NCBI GenBank assembly: GCA_016713625.1
Contig: JADJOT010000008.1
Location: 372,001 to 436,000 of the forward strand
DNA: 64,000 bases
Direction of reading: 5' to 3'
Origin: Candidatus Accumulibacter affinis
GTDB lineage: Bacteria > Pseudomonadota > Gammaproteobacteria > Burkholderiales > Rhodocyclaceae
Position numbers and translations under genes: made by a program. Position 1 is the stretch's first letter, and every line of letters starts with the position of its first letter. This document shows, in pieces, positions 43,101 through 58,100 of the stretch. Below the pieces are notes generated by a model. It worked only from the letters and a program-made list of their open reading frames with translations, was not told the origin of the DNA and did no database searches.

Positions 43101-46100
43101 TCGTTGGCACCGTGACCTTCCTCGAGAACACGGTCAACGCCGGCCTGCAGGTCATCGACCCGGCGGTGAGCCTCAACGACAGCAACTCGGCCGACTTCAA
43201 CGGCGGGCGCCTGGACCTTTACTACCTCACCGGCGCGGCCGCGGAAGACCAGCTCGGCGTGGTCAGCCAGGGCGGCGCGCCCGGGCAAATCGGCGTGGCC
43301 GGCAATGTCGTGAGCTACGGCGGAACGGCCATCGGCACGATCAGCGGGGGCAGCAACGGCGCCAACCTGCGCATCGACTTCACCAGCAGCGCCGCCAGCG
43401 TGGAGGCGGTGGAACTGCTGATCCAGCGACTGGGCTACAGCAACGCCGACTCCAGCCCGAACGCCACGCGCAGCCTGGCGCTGCGCGTGTCCGACGGCGA
43501 TGGCGGGTCGAGCACGCCGAATGTGCTGACGATCAATGTTACCCCGCAACAGGACGGCACGCCCAAGGCCTACGGCGAGGAACAGGTCAACACCTACGTC
43601 CCGAACAGCCAGAGCGACGCGGCGGTGGCCAAGCTCAGTGGCGGTGGCTATGTCGTGGTGTGGAACTCTTCGAGCGGCCAGGACGGCAGCGCCGACGGCG
43701 TGTACGCCCAGCGCTACAGCGGCAGCGGCGTCGCCGTCGGACCCGAGTTCCGCGTCAACACCACCACCAGCAACTCGCAGGGTGATCCGGCGGTGGTCGG
43801 GCTGTCCGATGGCAGCTTCGTCGTGACCTGGGCCGACAGCAATGGCACCGACGGCTCGAGCTCCGGCGTCTACGCCCAGCGCGTCAGCGCCGGCGGCGTG
43901 GCGCTGGGCTCGCAGTTCCTGGTCAACACGTACACCAACTCCGACCAGGCGCAACCCAAGATCGCTGCGTACGCTGGCGGCTTCGTCGCCACCTGGTACT
44001 CCAACGGCCAGGACAACTGGGGCCATGGCGTGTACAGCCAGCGTTTCGATAATGCCGGCGTCAAGTCGGGCGGCGAAATCCAGGTCAGCAGTGACTCCGC
44101 CTCGCACCAGTACGAACCCGACGTGGCCGCGCGGTCCGACGGCAGTTTTGTCATCGTGTACCGCTCCGATCAGACGCAGGACGGCAGCGGCGTCGGTGTC
44201 TATGCCCAGCGCTTCGACAGCGCGGGCGCCAAGCTCGGTAGCGAGTTCCAGGTCAACACCACCACCTACAGCAACCAGACGCAGCCGCGCGTGGCGATGC
44301 TCTCGGACGGCGATTTCGTCGTCGTCTGGTACGACGACGGCGGTCAGGACGGCAGCGGCGGCGCGGTGTTTGGCCAGCGTTTCAATTCCGACGGCACGAT
44401 GGACGGCAGCCAGTTCCGGGTCAACGAATTCGCCGCCGGCAGCCAGTACCAGCCGGCCGTGATCGGGCTGTCCACCGGCGGTTTCGTGGTCAGCTTCTAT
44501 AACGACAACTGGGGTTCGCAGGGCAGCTATTCCGACGTCTACGTGCGCGAGTACGACGCCGCCGGCAACGCCGTGGACGGCGACCGCCAGATCAACACCG
44601 CGGCCAGCAACTACTATTATTCGGGCCAGTCGCAGCCGGCACTGGCTGACCTGGGCAACGGCAACTACGTCACCGTGTGGACTTCCGACGGTCTGCAGGA
44701 CGGCAGCAGCAACGGCATCTACCAGCAGCTCTTCGGCGACACCGGCGAACTGCCACGCCAGGCCAACCCGGATCTGGCAGATTTCGTCGGTACGGTGACC
44801 TTTGACGAGAACGTCGTCAACGGCGGCCTGCAAGTGATCGATGCGGCCGTGAGCCTCAGCGACAGCGACTCGGCCAACTTCAACGGCGGGCGGCTGGATC
44901 TCTACTATCTTACCGGCGCGGCGGCGCAGGACCAGCTCGGCGTGCTCGACCAGGGCGCCGGTGCCGGGCAGATTGGCGTCGCGGGCAACACCGTGAGCTA
45001 TGGTGGCACGCCCATCGGGACGATCAGCGGCGGCGCGAATGGCGCCAATCTGCGCATTGACTTCACCAGCAACACGGCGACCCCCGACGCCGTCGAAGCG
45101 CTCATCCAGCGACTCGGCTACGCCAACACGGAGTCCAGCCCGAATGCTTCGCGCACCCTGGGTTTGCGCGTGTCGGACGGCGATGGTGGCGCGAGCACGC
45201 CGAATGTGCTGACCATCAACGTCACCCCGCAAGAGGACGGCACGCCCAAGGCCTATGGCGAGGAACAGGTCAACACCTTCGTCCCGAACAGCCAGAGCGA
45301 TGCGGCGGTGGCCAAGCTCAGTGGCGGTGGCTATGTCGTGGTGTGGAACTCTTCGAGCGCCCAGGACGGCAGCGCCGACGGTGTCTACGCCCAGCGCTAC
45401 AGCGGTAGCGGCGTCGCTGTCGGACCCGAGTTCCGCGTTAATACCACGACCAGCAACAGCCAATACGACCCGGCCGTGGTCGGGTTGTCCGACGGCAGTT
45501 TCGTCGTGGCATGGACGGACAACGCTGCCGACGGTTCCAGCGAAGGAGTATTCGCGCAGCGATTCGACTCCGCTGGCGTGGCCCTGGGTTCGCAGTTCGC
45601 TGTCAACACCTACACGAATTCCAATCAGGCGCAACCCAAGATCGCTGCGTACGCTGGCGGCTTCGTCGCCACCTGGTACTCCTACGGCGAGGACAACTAT
45701 GGTCACGGCGTCTATAGCCAGCGCTTCGACAATGCCGGCGTCAAGTCAGGCGGCGAAATCCAGGTCAGCAGCGATTTCGCGTCCTACCAGTACGAACCCG
45801 ACGTGGCGGCGCGCGCCGACGGCAGTTTTGTCATCGTGTACCGCTCCGACCAGACGCAGGACGGCAGCGGCGTCGGTGTCTATGCCCAGCGCTTCGACAG
45901 TGCGGGCGCCAAGCTCGGTGGCGAGTTCCTGGTCAACACCACCACCGCCAACAGCCAGTACCAGCCGCGCGTGGCGATGCTCTCGGACGGCGATTTCGTC
46001 GTCGTCTGGTACGACGACGGCGGCCAGGACGGCAGCGGCGGCGCGGTGTTCGGCCAGCGTTTCAACCCCGACGGCACGACGGACGGCAGTGAGTTCCGGG

Positions 46101-49100
46101 TTAACCAGTTCACCACCGGCAGCCAGCTTCAGCCGGCCGTGATCGGTCTGTCCACCGGCGGTTTCGTGGTCAGCTTCTACAACGACAACCTGGGTTCCCA
46201 GGGCACCTATTACGACGTCTACGTGCGCGAGTACGACGCTGCCGGCAACGCCGTGGACGGCGACCGCCAGATCAACACCGCGGCCAACAACTATTATTAT
46301 TCCGGCCAATCGCAGCCGGCACTGGCCGACCTGGGCAACGGCAACTACGTTACCGTGTGGACTTCCGACGGTCTGCAGGACGGCAGCAGCAACGGCATCT
46401 ACCAGCAGCTCTTCGGCGACACTGGCGAACTGCCGCGCCAGGCCAACCCGGTGCTCAACAACCTCACCGAGACGCGCGTGCTGGGCGCCACTGAAGCGCT
46501 GAGCGCGCAGCTCATCGATGCCAGCGTGCAGGTGCAGGACAGCGATTCCGCCAACTTCGATGGCGGCAGCCTGTGGGTCTTCTTCGCTTCCGGCCAGGCC
46601 GCGGCGGATACCCTGGCGATCAATAACCAGGGCACGAGCCCGCTACAGATCGGCGTCTCCGGCAGCAACGTTACCTTTGGCGGCACGGTGATCGGCACCT
46701 TCGCCGGCGGCACCGGCGGTGCGCCGCTGGTGGTCAGCTTCGACGCCGACGCCACGCCCGAGGCGGTGCGCTACCTGACGCAGAACATCACCTACCAGTA
46801 CAACGATGCCCCTGCGCCGGAGAGCACTCGCAGCGTGGCCTTCCGCCTGTTCGACGGCGACGGCGGCGCCTCACTGCCCGCCAGCACCAGCATCACCATC
46901 CAGACCACGGCGCCAGCCGCAACCCTGCGGCTGAGCGACCTCGATCCCGGCATCACGCTCGCCGAACCGGCAGCCCAGCTCGGCGTGCTACTCGATGCCA
47001 GCGTCCAGCTCGACGCGGGCGCTGCCGGCTTCAACGGCGGCAGCCTGACAGTGTCCTACCTCGCCGCCTCCAGCCGCGAGGAAGACCAGCTATCGATCCG
47101 CAACGAGGGCAGCGGCACCGACCAGGTGGGCTTCGACGCGGGTAGCGGCGAAGTCAGCTACCAGGGCGTGCTGATCGGCACGCTGAACGTGAGCGACACC
47201 GGCGCCAATGGCGACAGCCTGGTGGTCAACTTCAATGCCTCGGCGACGGCCTCGGCCATCGAGCGGGTGATCGAGAACCTGCGCTACCAGACCACCAGCG
47301 ACGGCCCGCTGGCCAGCCGCAGCATCCAGCTCGAGGTCACTGACGCAGCCAGCGCCAGCACCGCGCAGACCCTGGTGATCAACATCACCCCCGAGGCCGA
47401 CGGCGCGCAGGCGCTGTTCGGTGACGAGCAAGTCAACACCTTTATCGCCAACGACCAGTACTACCCGTTCGTGAGAGGCCTGCAAGGAGCCAACGCCGGC
47501 AGCTACGTCGTGGTATGGCAGTCCAACCTGCAGGACGGCGATGGCTGGGGTATTTTCGCCCAGCGCTACAACGCCCAGGGTGTACAGGTGGGTAGCGAGT
47601 TCCAGGTCAACACCTACACCCCGGCGGCGCAGACCGAGGCCAAGCTGGCCAGCCTGGCCGACGGCGGCTTTGTCGTGGTCTGGCGCAGCGAGGGCCAGGA
47701 CGGCAGTTCGGGTGGCGTCTATGGGCAGCGTTATGACGCCAGCGGTGCCCCGGCGGGCTCCGAGTTCCAGGTGTCGACGACGGTCGCCGCGTCTGACCAG
47801 ACCCATCCGCAGGCCCTCGGCCTGGCCGATGGTAGCTTCGTCATCGCCTGGGCCGACCAATATCGCGATACCAGCAGCTACGGCAGCTACGCCCATCGCT
47901 ATGCGGCCGACGGCACACCGCTCGGCTCGGATTTCCTGCTCAACACCTACCTGCCCAGCGAGCAGTACGCTCCTTACCTCGCCGCGCTGAAGGACGACCC
48001 GGGCACGCCGGGGGCCGACGAAACCGGCTTCATCGCTGTCTGGGAGTCCAACGGCCAGGATGGAAGCTACTTCGGCGTCTATGCCCAGCGCTTCGACGTC
48101 GCCGGCAACAAGGTGGATGGCGAATTCAAGGTCAACACCAACACCAGCAACGGCCAGGTCAACCCCGACGTGGCGGTGCTCACCAACAGTCACATCGTCG
48201 TTGTCTGGCACGACCAGTCCGACGCCAGCATCCGCGGCCAGCTGTTCACGGCCGGCGGCATCTCGATCGGCGGCGAATTTGCGGTCAGCACTCCCGACTA
48301 CAACTCGGACTACGGCCAGTGGCCGCACGTGACCGCGCTGGCCAACGGCGGCTTCGCGGTCAGTTGGGACGGCTACAGCAGCCCCAGCGACGGTGAGTAC
48401 GGCGTTTATGCGCAGCAGTTCGACGCCAACGGCAACAAGATCGACGGCCCGCTGCAGCTCAACGGCAGCACGGCCAACAACCAGCATTACCCCAATCTGA
48501 CCGGCCTCAGCGGTGGCAACTTCGTCGCCGTCTGGGAGGGCAACTACCACGAGACCGACGGCAACAGCAGCCACGGCATCTTCCAGCGAGTCTTCGGCAC
48601 GCCCGGCAGCATCGTCCGCCAGGCGTCGCCGGAACTGATCGATCTGGAGACCTCGGTCAGCTTCAACGAGAACGACGTCAACGCCGGGGCGCAGCTGATT
48701 GATCCGGGTGTCCGGGTCGTCGATGTCGACTCCAGCGACTTTGCCGGCGGCCGCCTGGTGGTCAGCGTGATCAGCGGCTATGGCGCCTTGCAATCGTTCA
48801 ACGCCAAGGCGCCGCAGCAGGACAACTTCTCGATCCGCGATCAGGGTGCCGGCGCCGGACAGGTAGGCTTCGACTCCGGGACCGGCGTACTGCGCTATGG
48901 CGGTACCGCCATCGGCAGCATCGTCAGCAACGGCCAGAGCGGCGCCGATCTGGTGGTGCAGTTCAATGCCAGCGCCAGCGCGGCGGCGGTCGAGGCGGTG
49001 ATCGAGAACCTCACCTACCACAACCCGACCAGCGACCCCGCTGCCACACGCAAGGTGTCGATCGTCGTCTCGGATGGCGATGGCGGCCAGAGTGCGCCGC

Positions 49101-52100
49101 GCATGATCGACATCAACGTGACTGCGCAGACCGATGGTGCGGTGCGTTTGCTGAGCGAAGACCAGCAGGTCAACACCTACACCGCCAGCAATCAGGAACT
49201 GCCGATGATCGCTGCCCTGCAGGGCGGTAATGCCGGCCAGTACGTCATCGTCTGGCAGTCCTACGGGCAGGACAGCGATAGCTGGGGGGTGTTCGGCCAG
49301 CGTTACGATGTCAATGGTTCGGCGATCGGTCCAGAGTTCCAGGTCAACACGACCACCCCCGGTGCCCAGTACGGGCAGAACATGGTCGGCATCGGCGCGC
49401 TGTCTACCGGCGGTTTCGTCGTTGCCTGGGAATCCGGCGATGGCTCGGGCAATGGCATTTATGCGCAGCGCTACGACGCCAATGGCCAGCCGCTGAGCGG
49501 CGAGTTCCAGGTGAATCGTCCGGCCGAGAATTACGCCGAACAGATTCAGCCGCGCGTGCTGGGCCTTGATGGCGGTGCTTTCGTCATCGCCTACGCCGAT
49601 GGGTATTACGCCGACGGTGACAGCTATGGCGTGCGCGTGCAGCATTACGACGCCAGCGGCGTTGCCGCTGCAGGCGGACCGGTCACGGTCAACACCGCAG
49701 TCGCCAACAACCAGTCGTTCCCGCAACTGGCCAGGCTCAACGACGGTGGCTACGTCGTCGTCTGGCATTCCCTTGGCCAGGACGGCGACAATTGGGGCGT
49801 CTTTGCCCAGCGGATGAACGCCGACGGCAGCGCGCGTGGCGGCGAGATCCAGGTCAACAGCTACACCGCCAACAACCAGTCCAACCCCGACGTGGCGACC
49901 CTGGCCAACGGCGATTTCGTCGTCAGCTGGGTGAGCAACAACCCCGGCCTTGGCGGCTGGTCGATCATGGTGCAGCGCTTCACTGCCGCCGGCGTCAAGG
50001 TGGGTGGCGAGGTGCTGGTCAACGATGGCAATACCGCGATCACCAATGGCGACAGCTATAGCCAGATCGCCGCGCTGGAAAGCGGCGGGTATGTGGTGAC
50101 CTGGAGCGCCTACCCGGCTGTCGATAACCACGATGTGTACGCCCAGCAGTTCGGCGCTGCAGACAACAAGATCGACGCGCCGCTGCGCCTGAACAATTAC
50201 ACCTCCAGCACCCAGTACCGGCCCGAAATCGCCGCTCTTCCCGGCGACCGCTTCGTCGCCGCCTGGCAGTCCTACGGGCAGGATGGTGACGTCTATGGGA
50301 TTTACCAGGGACTGTTCGGTGCGGCCGGTTCGCTGACCCGTTCCGCCGCGCCGGTGATCACCGACCTGGCGCCCAGCGTGACGATTCCGGAAAACACCGC
50401 CAATCTGGCGGCCGGAGTGCTGATCGACCCGGCGGTAAGCGTCAGCGACGCCGACTCGAGCAATTTCGACGGCGGCCGCCTGACGGTGTCCGTCATCTCG
50501 GGCTACAACAGTCTCGGCACCGACCTGTCGCAGAACCTGCCGCTGCAGGACCACTTCAGCATCCGTGACCAGGGCAACGGTGCCGGCCAGGTCGGTTTCA
50601 ACGCCGGCGTCGTGAGCTATGCCGGCGTCAGCATCGGCAATATGGTCACCGGTTTCAACGGGCAGAACGGCGTCGACCTGGTGATCGAGTTCAACGCCAG
50701 CGCCAGCGCCGAAGCGGTGGAGGCGGTGATCGAGAACCTCACCTATCGCAATAGTTCGAGCGATCCGGTGGCCAGCCGCACGGTCAGCGTCCTGCTTACC
50801 GACGGCGACGGTGGCTCGTCCGTGCCGCGAACGGTGCAGATCAATGTCACTTCCGAAGCCGACGGCGCGATTCCGCTGTTCGATGGCGACCAGGTCAACA
50901 CCTACGCCACCAGCACCCAGAGCGAAGCAGCCATGGCCAGGCTCGGCGATGGCGGCTATGTGACGATGTGGCAATCCTCCGGCCAGGATGGCTGGGGTTG
51001 GGGCATCTTCGGCCAGCGTTTCGCGGCGGATGGCACGCGTGTGGGCAATGAGTTCCGCGTCAGCGACTCGACGCCATACGAGCAGACCGAAGTCAGTGTC
51101 GCCGGCCTGAAGGACGGCGGCTTTGTCGCAGTCTATCGCGACCAGTATGGCGATGCCTCGGGTGACTCGGTCGTCGGCCAGCGTTTCGACGCCAACGGCG
51201 TGCGCGTCGGCGGTGAGTTCGTGGTCAACACGTCGACCAACGGCAATCAGTACCAGCCGAGCATCACGGCCCTGGCCGACGGCGGCTTTGCGGTCGCCTG
51301 GTATTCCGACGGCGTACGTGACGGCGAGTATTACGACGTCTTCTTCCAGCGCTACAACGCCTCTGGCACCGCCGTCGGCGGTGAAACGCGTGCCAATACG
51401 GCGATTGCCGGGCAAGCCGGGGCTGCTCAATACGAGCCAGGCATCGTCCAGCTCAGCACCGGCGACCTCCTGGTCGCCTGGCGCAGCGACGGCCAGGACG
51501 GATCCAACTCCGGGGTCTATGCGCAGCGCTTCAGCAGCGCCGGCGCGGCGATTGGTACTGAGTTTCAGCTCAATACCTATACCAGCGATTACCAGTACGA
51601 TCCACAGCTGACTCCTACGGCCACCGGTTTCGTGGTGGCGTGGACCTCGCGCGGTCAGGACGGCAGCGCCGATGGCATCTACGCGCGCCTGTACGACAAC
51701 CACGGTGATCCGACCTCGGCCGAATTCCGGGTCAACGAATCTTCGTATCACCACCAGTGGGAACCCGCGGTGACGACTCTGGCCAATGGCGGCTTCGCCA
51801 TCGCCTGGCGTGGCTACAACGCAAACACCGGGGACTGGGACACCTACGCGCAGCAATTTGACGCCGCGGGTAACCGCGTCGACGGCGAAACCCGCGTCGA
51901 TGGGCCGACGACCGGCGAACAGCAGCCGGCACTGGTCGGTCTCAATAACTGCAACTTCGTGGTCAGCTGGTTTGGCTACTCGGATGCCAGCGACGCGGGC
52001 ATCTTCCAGCGCGTCGTCGGCAACGCCGCCGACTTCCCGCGTCAGACCGCGCCGGTCATCGTCGATCTGACCTCCAGCGTCACTTTCCTGGAAAACCAGA

Positions 52101-55100
52101 TCAACGACACGCCGCAGTTGATCGACCCGGGCATCGGCCTGATCGATCCCGATTCCGCCAACTTCGCCGGCGGCCGGCTCGATGTGTCCTACGTCACACC
52201 CTACGGCAATCCCGACCAGTTCGACATTCCCGGCATCAACGCCCAGGATCAGCTGGGTATCCGGAACGAGGGCGTCGGCGTCGACCAGATCGGTGTTTCC
52301 GGCGGCAACGTCACCTACAACTTCGGCGACGGGGCCGGCGCGGTCGTCATTGGCAGCATCCTCTCCGATGGCGTCAACGGCAAGGCGCTGACGGTGGTGT
52401 TCAACGCCAACGCCACCCCGGAAGCGGCCGAGGCGCTGATCGAGAACCTGACCTACCAGAACCTCCTGTCCAATCCGGAACCCAGCCGCACCATTTCGCT
52501 GAGCCTGTCCGACGGCGACGGCGGCGTCACCGCGCCGAAGGCGATCACCATCAACATCACCGCGCAGCCCGATGGCGCGGTACCGTTCGGCGCCGAGAAG
52601 GTGGTCAACACCACTACCCCCGGAACCCAGGAAGCGCCGTCGATCGCCTACCTCTCCAACGATAGCTACGTCGTCGTCTGGCAGGACACGACCGGGCAGG
52701 ACGGCAGTGGCTACGGCGTCTTCGCGCGCATCTACGACAGCCTCGACAACCCGCTCGCCGACCAGTTCCAGATCAATAGCACGACCAGCAGCACGCAATA
52801 CCAGCCCAGGGTGATTGCCCTGGAAGGCGGTGGTTTCACCGTCGCCTGGGCGGGCTACAACCAGATCAGCGCGACGGGCTATGACATCGTCGGCCGCCAG
52901 TTCAACAACAGCGGTGGCGCGACGAGCGACGAGTTCGCGATCAACCGGAACGTGCCCGGTGAGGTGGAGTACGAGCAGTCGATGCCCGACCTCGCGGCTC
53001 TCCATAACGGCGGTTTCGTCGCCGTCTGGCATGGCTATTACGAGCAGGCTTCCGGGCGCTACTATGATATTTACGGTCAGCGCTACAGCGCGGCAGGTGC
53101 CAGGGATGGTGAGCAGTTCCGCGTCAACACCAGTACCGGCTTCGAGAACAGCTATCAGGACGATCCCGCGGTCAGCACCCTGGCAGACGGTCGCTTCGTG
53201 GTGGTCTGGCGTTCGGATTCGCAGGATGGCAGCAGCGCCGGCGTCTATGGCCAGCGCTTCAATGCCGACGGCACGCCCGATGGTGCGGAATTCCGTGCCA
53301 ACAGCTACACCGCCAACGGTCAGTACCAGCAGGATGTCACCGCCCTGAAAGACGGCGGTTACGTGGTCGTCTGGGGCTCCGACAGTGGCCAGGACACCAG
53401 CGGCTGGGGCATCTACGGTCAGCGTTATGACGCCAGCGGCCAGGCAGTCGGCGGTGAGTTCCGCGTCAATTACACGGTGTCCGGCACCCAGTATCAGCCC
53501 GCCGTGGCGCCGCTGGTCAACGGTGGCTTCGTCGTCAGCTGGAGCGACGGCGACGAGATCTGGCTGCAGCAGTACGATAGCTCCGGTCACAAGGTGGATA
53601 GCCAGCAATCGGTCAACGCCGATGGCAACTACGGTTACAGCAGCACCCCCGACCTGGTGTCGACGCCGGATGGCGGTTTCATCGTCACCTACGGCGGCTA
53701 CAACTACGGCAACAGCAGCTACGACGTCTTCCTGCAGCGCTTCAGCAATACCGCGCCGAACATCCAGGACGTCTCGGTGGTCGGCCCCGAGGATGCGAAC
53801 ATCATCCTCACCGACGAGTTGTTCGCCGCCGGCTTCTTCGATGCCGAAGGCCAGGCGCTGGCCGCGATCAAGGTGGTCACCCTGCCGGCCTCGGGCATCC
53901 TCAAGCTGGATGGGGTGAACGTGACGCCGGGCCAGATCATCAGCGTGGCCGATCTGGCCGCGAACAAGCTGAGCTATCTGGGCAATCTCAACTTCAACGG
54001 CCCCGACCAGTTCCGCTGGACCGGCAGCGACGGCAACGTCTTCGCCATCAACTCGGTGTTCACCAACATCACCGTCAACAACGTCAACGACGGTCCGGCG
54101 CTCGAAGCGGGCGTCGACGGCACGGCCCAGGAAGGGACCTACTTCACCCGCGGCATCACCCTCGGCGATCCGGACACCCTGGATACGCACCTGGTCACGG
54201 TCAGCTGGCTTGGCAGCGGCGGCCAGACCGGCAGCTACCAGTTCAGCACCTCGGCGGATGCGCCGAGCATCGGCCTGACGCTACCCGATGACGGGACCTA
54301 CACGGTGAACGTGACGGCTAACGACCAGCAGGGCCAGCCGAACAGCATCGAGACCGACAGCTTCCAGGTAGTGGTCTCCAACGTCGCGCCGACCATCGAC
54401 CTGAGTGGCAACAACACGGTGGAGCAGGGCCAGGTCTATACCCTTCTTCTAGCCAACCCCTACGATCCGGGTGCCGATACGGTGAGCGAATACCGTATCA
54501 ACTGGGGCGACGGTATGGCCGTCGAGGTGATTCCGGTGGCCAGCCTGCCGGCCAGCCGTAACGTGACACACACCTTCGCCAGCGCCGGCGCGCCCAGCAT
54601 TTCGGTCGCGCTGGTGGACGAGGATGGCACGCACGCGAACGCGGGCAACAAGGCAATTGTTGTGGCGCCACCCAGCGAAGTCATCGTGGTCGACGCCGGC
54701 GCGGACATCGCCGCCAACGAAGGCGCGTATTTCGGCCGCACCATCACCTTCACCGACCCAGCCGACCAGGACCCGGCTGGCCGCGACATCTCGGTGGACT
54801 GGGGTGATGGCTCAGCAGTGGAGAACTACCGCATCAACACAGCCGCGACCAGCTTCAACATCAACCACGCCTTCGCCGACAACCGGGTCACACCTTACAC
54901 GGTCACGGTGACGGTCAATGACGATGGTTTCCAGCAGGCGGCCGACAGCTTCGACGTCACCGTCAATGACGTGGCGCCGACCCTGGGCCTGAGCGGCAAC
55001 GGCAGCGCTGCCGAGGGTTCGGTGTATACGCTGACCCTGGGCAGCGTGAACGACCCGGGCGCGGACACCGTCAGTCAGTACGTGGTGCACTGGGGAGATG

Positions 55101-58100
55101 GCAATACCCAGAGCTTCCTGCCTGCTGAACTGCTGGCCAACCGTCAGGTCCAGCACGTCTACAACGATGGCGATGTTAGCGGCACCAGTCGCACCATTAC
55201 CGTCGATCTGGTGAACGAGGACGGGACCTTCCTGGTTGCCGGCAGCCACGGCGTCACGGTCACCAACGTACCACCCAGCGTTCCCGTGAGTGGCGCAGAC
55301 AGTTCTGATGAGGGCGCCAGCTATGTTTTGACGGTGGGCACTGTGGTCGATCCGGGCGTCGACACCCCGACGTTGTACCGAATCGACTGGGGCGACGGCA
55401 CCCCGAGCAACGACTATACGCCGGCAGAATACGCTACCCTGCTGGTGGCGGGCGGCACGGTGAACCACGTTTTTGCCGATGCCGGCAGCAGTGGCGTGGT
55501 CCGTACCGTCAGCATGCAGGTATGGGATGAGGACGGCATTCACACCGCCGCTAGCAAGGCGATCACGGTCAACAACGTGGCGCCGACGATCGCCCTCGAT
55601 GGCGCGGCCAGCGTCAACGAAGGCGCCAGCTACACGCTGACCCTGGGCGCCATCAGCGACCCGGGAACGGACAGCGTGAGCAGCTACGTCGTCCACTGGG
55701 GCGATGGCCTCAGCGACACCTACGCGAGCGCTGGCGAGGTCAGCCACGTCTATGCCGATGGCCTCGCCACCCCGACGATCAACGTCGATCTGGTGGATGA
55801 AGACGGCACCCACAGCAACGCCGGCAGCAAGGCGATCACGGTCAACAACGTGGCGCCGACGATCGCCCTCGGCGGCGCGGCCAGCGTCAACGAAGGCGCC
55901 AGCTACACGCTCACCATGGGCGTCATCAGCGACCCGGGAACGGACAGCGTGAGCAGCTACGTCGTCCACTGGGGCGATGGCCTCAGCGACACCTACGCGA
56001 GCGCTGGCGAGGTCAGCCACGTCTATGCCGATGGCCTCGCTACCCCGACGATCAACGTCGATCTGGTGGATGAAGACGGCACCTACAGCAACGCCGGCAG
56101 CAAGGCGATCACGGTCAACAACGTGGCGCCGACGATCGCCCTCGGCGGCGCGGCCAGCGTCAACGAAGGCGCCAGCTACACGCTGACCCTGGGCGCCATC
56201 AGCGACCCGGGAACGGACAGCGTGAGCAGCTACGTCGTCCACTGGGGCGATGGCCTCAGCGACGCTTACACGAGCGCTGGCGAGGTCAGCCACGTCTATG
56301 CCGATGGCCTCGCTACCCCGACGATCAACGTCGATCTGGTGGATGAAGACGGCACCCACAGCAACGCCGGCAGCAAGGCGATCACGGTCAACAACGTCGC
56401 CCCCGACCTTAGCGCGACCGGGGCGGCGACCGGGATCGCAGGCGTGCTCTACACGCTCACCCTCTCCGACTACGTTGATCCAGGCCAGGATGCACCGCTG
56501 GGGGACGGCATCGGCATCGACTGGGGCGACGGCAGCGGCATCCAGCAGATCAATGCCCTGGGCGATGTCACGCATACCTTCGCCAGCGCCGGCGACTACT
56601 CCATCCGGGTCAGCCTGACCGACGATGACGGACATTTCGATAACGTTGCCGAAGTCTCCACGACGATCGGCGCAGCGTCGGCGAACGTGGCGATCGCCGC
56701 CCAGGCGGACGGGGTTGCCAACGAAGGCGACACCTTCACCCGCATCATCGCCTTCAGCGACGGCGAGGACAGCCACGGCGACGGCTGGGAGTACACGGTG
56801 AACTGGAGTGACGGCGTTACCCAGAGTGGTACGACGACCGAGCAGCAGTTCGTGCTCAGTCGCGCCTTCGCCGACGGTCCGGCGAGTGCAACGGCAAGCA
56901 TCACCGTCAGCGACACCGGCGGTGCGGACAGCGACACGGTGGGCTTCGGGGTCACGGTCAACAACGTGGCGCCGACGATCGCCCTCGGCGGCGCGGCCAG
57001 CGTCAACGAAGGCGCCAGCTACACGCTGACCCTGGGCGCCATCAGCGACCCGGGAACGGACAGCGTGAGCAGCTACGTCGTCCACTGGGGCGATGGCCTC
57101 AGCGACACCTACGCGAGCGCTGGCGAGGTCAGCCACGTCTATGCCGATGGCCTCACCACCCCGACAATCAACGTCGATCTGGTGGATGAAGACGGTACCC
57201 ACAGCAACGCCGGCAGCAAGGCGATCACGGTCAACAACGTCGCCCCCGACCTCAGCGCGACCGGGGCGGCGACCGGGATCGCGGGCGTGCTCTACACGCT
57301 CACCCTCGCCGACTACGTTGATCCAGGCCAGGATGCACTGCTGGCGGACGGCATCGGCATCGACTGGGGCGACGGCAGCGGCATCCAGACGGTCAACGCC
57401 CTGGGCGAGGTCACGCACACCTTCGCCAGTTCCGGGAGCTTCAGCATCCAGGTCAGCATGACCGACGAGGATGGCACCTTCGCCAACGTAGCCAGCGTGG
57501 ACACGCAGATCAGCGCAGCGTCGGCGAACGTGGCGATCGCCGCCCAGGCGGACGGGGTTGCCAACGAAGGCGACACCTTCACCCGCATCATCGCCTTCAG
57601 CGACGGCGAGGACAGTAACGGCGACGGCTGGGAGTACACGGTGAACTGGAGTGACGGCGTTACCCAGAGTGGTACGACGACCGAGCAGCAGTTCGTGCTC
57701 AGTCGCGCCTTCGCCGACGGTCCGGCGAGTGCAACGGCAAGCATCACCGTCAGCGACACCGGCGGTGCGGACAGCGACACCGCGGGCTTCGGGGTCACGG
57801 TCAACAACGTGGCGCCGACGATCGCCCTCGGCGGCGCGGCCAGCGTCAACGAAGGCGCCAGCTACACGCTGACCCTGGGCGCCATCAGCGACCCGGGAAC
57901 GGACAGCGTGAGCAGCTACGTTGTGCATTGGGGCGATGGCCTCAGCGACACCTACGCGAGCGCTGGCGAGGTCAGCCACGTCTATGCCGATGGCCTCACC
58001 ACCCCGACGATCAACGTCGATCTGGTGGATGAAGACGGCACCTACAGCAACGCCGCTAGCAAGGCGATCACGGTCAACAACGTCGCCCCCGACCTCAGCG

